Below are positions 4,449-5,861 of a DNA stretch of 5,861 nucleotides, piece after piece (the first letter of the stretch is position 1; each line of letters begins with the position of its first letter). The stretch spans positions 1-5,861 of the forward strand of contig DIQC01000070.1 in the NCBI GenBank assembly GCA_002426495.1, in the 5' to 3' direction. The stretch is from Thermacetogenium sp. UBA5472 (GTDB lineage Bacteria > Bacillota > DSM-12270 > Thermacetogeniales > Thermacetogeniaceae). The notes beneath the pieces are model-generated. The model ran no database searches. It had not been told where the DNA came from and saw only the letters and a list, made by a program, of their open reading frames with translations. Made by a program: the position numbers and the translations under genes.

Positions 4449-5279
4449 ATGTTCCCCAGAAAATTGCGATACTCCATATCGGTACTACTTGTGGGTTTAC
4501 TGATAACCCTGCTTCCTGTGACTGCTTTTGCAGCAACGCGCTATATTCACTACCAGGGTAGTCTTAGTGACCAGTTGTTGACGAGGATTCTCCAGCAGGT
4601 TTTCCCAGGAGATGATATTAAAATTATTTGCTCGGAATGGAAGCAGCGACCGCAGCCGGAGCCTGAACCACAGCCAGAACGGGAGCCTGAGCCGGAGCAG
4701 GGATCAGAGCCACAGCCCGAACAGGAGCCTGAGCCGGAGCAGGGATCAGAACCACAGCCCGAACCGGAGCCGGCACCCAAACCAGAACAGGATCCACAGC
4801 CAGAACCTACTCCACAGCCGAAGCCAGAGCCACAACCACAACCACGACCGGATCCACAGCCACAGACGGAGCCGGAGCCTGCACCTAGTTCAGTGTCCCA
4901 ATATGAACAGCAGATGGTTAACTTGGTCAATCAGGAACGCCAGCGAGCAGGACTGAAGCCGCTTACAGTTGATAATAGACTGGTAAATTTGGCTAGATTG
5001 AAAAGTCAGGATATGATCAACAAGAATTATTTCAGTCATCAGTCACCCACTTATGGGTCTCCCTTTGATATGATGAAAAACGCCGGGGTCACCTACCGCT
5101 GGGCGGGAGAGAATATTGCCGGTAATAGTACAGTGGACAAGGCTCATAGTTCCCTTATGAACTCTGAGGGGCACCGGGCCAATATTTTGAAGCCTGAATT
5201 TACTCATATCGGTATCGGTATTGTTCCAGGTGGCCCTTACGGCATGATGTTTACACAGATGTTTATTGGTGTCAATTAA
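4449..5279 (+). CDS. Secreted CAP-domain (SCP/PR1, YkwD-type) protein with Pro/Glu/Gln linker
   Basis: With start ATG 4449 the protein has 276 residues; ATG 4413 would add 12 and has no clear ribosome binding site. Residues 1-28 form a good signal peptide: MFPRKLRY, a hydrophobic core SVLLVGLLITLLPV, and cleavage after AFA. A short domain follows (29-60, HYQGSLSDQLLTRILQQVFP). About 95 residues of Pro-Glu-Gln-rich linker come next, including a duplicated 14-residue unit. The CAP domain fills the C-terminus: YEQQMVNLVNQERQRAGL, then FSHQSP with His197, AGENIA with Glu221, and GHRANIL with His242. These are the conserved pocket residues of the family. The linker probably spans the cell wall. 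Bacterial CAP proteins are secreted and of mostly unknown activity; some are linked to the spore or cell wall. A terminator follows about 70 bases after the stop. Confidence 0.92.
   Translation: MFPRKLRYSISVLLVGLLITLLPVTAFAATRYIHYQGSLSDQLLTRILQQVFPGDDIKIICSEWKQRPQPEPEPQPEREPEPEQGSEPQPEQEPEPEQGSEPQPEPEPAPKPEQDPQPEPTPQPKPEPQPQPRPDPQPQTEPEPAPSSVSQYEQQMVNLVNQERQRAGLKPLTVDNRLVNLARLKSQDMINKNYFSHQSPTYGSPFDMMKNAGVTYRWAGENIAGNSTVDKAHSSLMNSEGHRANILKPEFTHIGIGIVPGGPYGMMFTQMFIGVN
4682..4765 (+). repeat. Two 42-bp tandem repeats in the CAP linker
   Basis: The units at 4682-4723 and 4724-4765 differ at only two positions and each encodes 14 residues of the type EPEPEQGSEPQPEQ. The length is a multiple of three, so copy number can change without frameshift. 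The surrounding linker shows older, more diverged PEPQP units. Confidence 0.9.
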
Positions 5280-5350
5280 GTTTAAGTCCCTCCATCGAGG
5301 CGTAAGATGCCTTATGTTGCCAATAAAGCATAATATTGCGTGTTTGCCAT

Positions 5351-5390
5351 AAGTCCTTTGTTGCAGCTAGGTGCGACAAAGGACTTTTTT
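5351..5390 (+). terminator. Strong intrinsic terminator after the CAP gene
   Basis: AAGTCCTTTGTTGC (5351-5364) pairs with GCGACAAAGGACTT (5373-5386), 14 bp with one G-T wobble, around an eight-base loop. The stem ends in TT and continues as TTTT to 5390. This is a canonical rho-independent terminator for the CAP transcript. Confidence 0.9.
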
Positions 5391-5410
5391 CCCGACTTCA
5401 ACGGAAAGAG

Positions 5411-5474
5411 CAGAGGTCGGAAGCCAGAAGTTAGAAAGGCGGAAGTCGGAATCCAGAGGTCGGAAGTCTGAGTG
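5411..5474 (+). repeat. Degenerate heptamer array (CGGAAGT/CAGAGGT type)
   Basis: The sequence reads as successive 7-mers: CAGAGGT, CGGAAGC, CAGAAGT, TAGAAAG, one extra G, then CGGAAGT, CGGAATC, CAGAGGT, CGGAAGT, CTGAGTG. It is non-coding and lies just after the terminator. It resembles short tandem repeat arrays found between genes in some Firmicutes and cyanobacteria. Confidence 0.75.
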
Positions 5475-5479
5475 CCCGG

Positions 5480-5498
5480 AAACTGTCTTGGACAGTTT
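5480..5498 (+). repeat. Short perfect hairpin AAACTGTC/GACAGTTT
   Basis: Arms of eight bases at 5480-5487 and 5491-5498 enclose a three-base loop TTG. The T's after the stem are few. It may be a small REP-type palindrome associated with the heptamer arrays on both sides. Confidence 0.5.
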
Positions 5499-5529
5499 TA
5501 CGCCGGCCAAATCTTTTCATCCATCTTTT

Positions 5530-5557
5530 CCAACTACTAACCACTAACGGCCAATTG
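5530..5557 (+). repeat. Heptamer array (CCAACTA/CTAACCA type)
   Basis: CCAACTA, CTAACCA, CTAACGG and CCAATTG follow each other directly after CATCTTTT. The third array at 5731 begins after the same CATCTTTT context and uses the same CTAACCA unit, so the two are related copies. Confidence 0.7.
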
Positions 5558-5605
5558 GGCATATGGAAACGACTTTAACTATTTTGCAACAGAACAATCA
5601 TGACA

Positions 5606-5672
5606 GTGCCTGACACAGGAGAACGGATGAAAATATCCATTTATTCCCGCACTTTCACATTAAACCGTCCCC
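5606..5672 (+). repeat. Degraded REP-like elements
   Basis: GTGCCTGACACAGGAGAACGG (5606-5626) looks like the left half of a palindrome whose centre would read GAGAACCGTCCCC and which should end in TGTGTCA; here it breaks off after AACGG. AACCGTCCCC at 5663-5672 is another isolated core. Both match the core of the intact hairpin at 5693-5723. Confidence 0.55.
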
Positions 5673-5692
5673 AGTACATCACGGGAACAGTC

Positions 5693-5730
5693 ATGAGACG
5701 CGAGAACCGTCCCCGCGTCTCATCTTTTTT
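5693..5730 (+). repeat. Intact REP-like hairpin with T-run
   Basis: ATGAGACGCG (5693-5702) and CGCGTCTCAT (5714-5723) pair perfectly over 10 bp. The loop region contains the core AACCGTCCCC (5705-5714). A run C-TTTTTT (5724-5730) follows, so it could also end transcription. Similar GACGGTTCTC palindromes are dispersed in Firmicute genomes and are often linked to IS200-like REP transposases; no transposase is present here. Confidence 0.7.
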
Positions 5731-5758
5731 CCAACGACCAACGACCAACCACTAACCA
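5731..5758 (+). repeat. Heptamer array (CCAACGA type)
   Basis: CCAACGA, CCAACGA, CCAACCA and CTAACCA follow the T-run of the REP-like hairpin without a gap. The period is exactly seven bases. The array reaches to within five bases of the ATG at 5763. Confidence 0.8.
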
Positions 5759-5762
5759 CCAC

Positions 5763-5861
5763 ATGCACCCTCTTTATTCCCGGGCATATTATATTAAAGA
5801 ATATTATGCCCTGGAAAAGGCGGGAGAAGAGATGAGGAAACGCTGCGAGACATTAAAGTTG
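5763..5861 (+). CDS. Start of a hypothetical gene cut by the window edge
   Basis: The frame from ATG 5763 is open to the edge (33 codons, beginning MHPLYSRAYYIKEYYAL) and looks like a normal charged helical protein (EKAGEEMRKRCETLKL). No ribosome binding site precedes ATG 5763, which abuts a heptamer array. An alternative start at ATG 5832 has GGGAG (5822-5826) five bases upstream and a sigma-K-like promoter candidate at 5767-5793; under that model the upstream reading frame would be untranslated leader. I cannot decide between the two, and too little is present to suggest a family. Confidence 0.4.
   Translation, partial: MHPLYSRAYYIKEYYALEKAGEEMRKRCETLKL
5767..5793 (+). promoter_or_regulatory. 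Candidate sigma-K-like promoter before ATG 5832
   Basis: CACC with AC at 5767-5768 lies exactly 16 nt before CATATTATA (5785-5793), a full match to CATAnnnTA. It shares CATATTAT with the sites at 1465 and 2550. It conflicts with a coding start at 5763 and fits the start at 5832. The evidence is sequence only. Confidence 0.3.

Noticed and set aside
4550..4930. Minus-strand ORF rich in GSGCGS
   Set aside because: It is the mirror of the Pro/Glu/Gln repeat of the CAP gene; composition is forced by the repeat.
4612..4956. Plus-strand ORF with SRSRSHSPNRS pattern
   Set aside because: Out-of-frame reading of the same low-complexity linker.
5411..5758. Possible CRISPR array
   Set aside because: Repeats are seven bases with no spacers of regular length and no cas genes nearby.
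5782..5811. GGGCATA/TATGCCC inverted repeat as a terminator
   Set aside because: Only seven base pairs with a 16-base loop and no T-run; better explained by a promoter or coding sequence.

Overview
The window is about 5.9 kb with every supportable gene on the + strand. It looks like chromosomal DNA of a spore-forming Firmicute, most likely a Clostridia/Peptococcaceae-type organism. Supporting signs are strong AGGAGG-type ribosome binding sites, GTG and TTG starts alongside ATG, tiny YjcZ-like hydrophobic proteins, a secreted YkwD-type CAP protein, several sigma-K-like promoter candidates, and REP-like 'AACCGTCCCC' hairpins with heptamer arrays of the kind I associate with that group. The taxonomic placement is inference.

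Layout. (1) 1-1442: the 3' part of a trypsin-fold serine protease (GDSG motif), overlapped by 4 nt by a patatin-like phospholipase. (2) 1443-3397: an unusual cluster of small proteins. Two paralogous 104-124 aa proteins of unknown function (1531-1905 and 2799-3113) bracket three tiny hydrophobic proteins (36, 36 and 55 aa). The first two tiny genes lie in a ~290-bp direct tandem duplication that carries a conserved leader hairpin. The downstream paralog overlaps a YbaB/EbfC-family nucleoid protein gene by one base. (3) 3398-4276: a TTG-started 132-aa protein with a GT-repeat linker, then a 102-aa protein with glycine at every fourth residue thirteen times in a row. (4) 4277-5390: a secreted CAP-domain protein with a long Pro/Glu/Gln linker, followed by a strong intrinsic terminator. 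(5) 5391-5760: non-coding repeat-rich DNA with three heptamer arrays, one intact REP-like hairpin and two degraded copies. (6) 5763-5861: the start of a further gene running off the edge.

The main interpretive points are as follows. The two flanking paralogs and the three tiny proteins all contain the same short hydrophobic stretch, best seen as FLILILL. Four intergenic sites have an AC dinucleotide exactly 16 nt before a CATA-type -10 box, which fits the mother-cell sporulation factor sigma-K. From this I infer that positions 1443-3915, and possibly more, form a sporulation-expressed set of small membrane or spore-envelope proteins with an associated YbaB-like protein. That role is a hypothesis. 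The protease, patatin, YbaB and CAP assignments rest on recognisable motifs; the functions of the small proteins are unknown.
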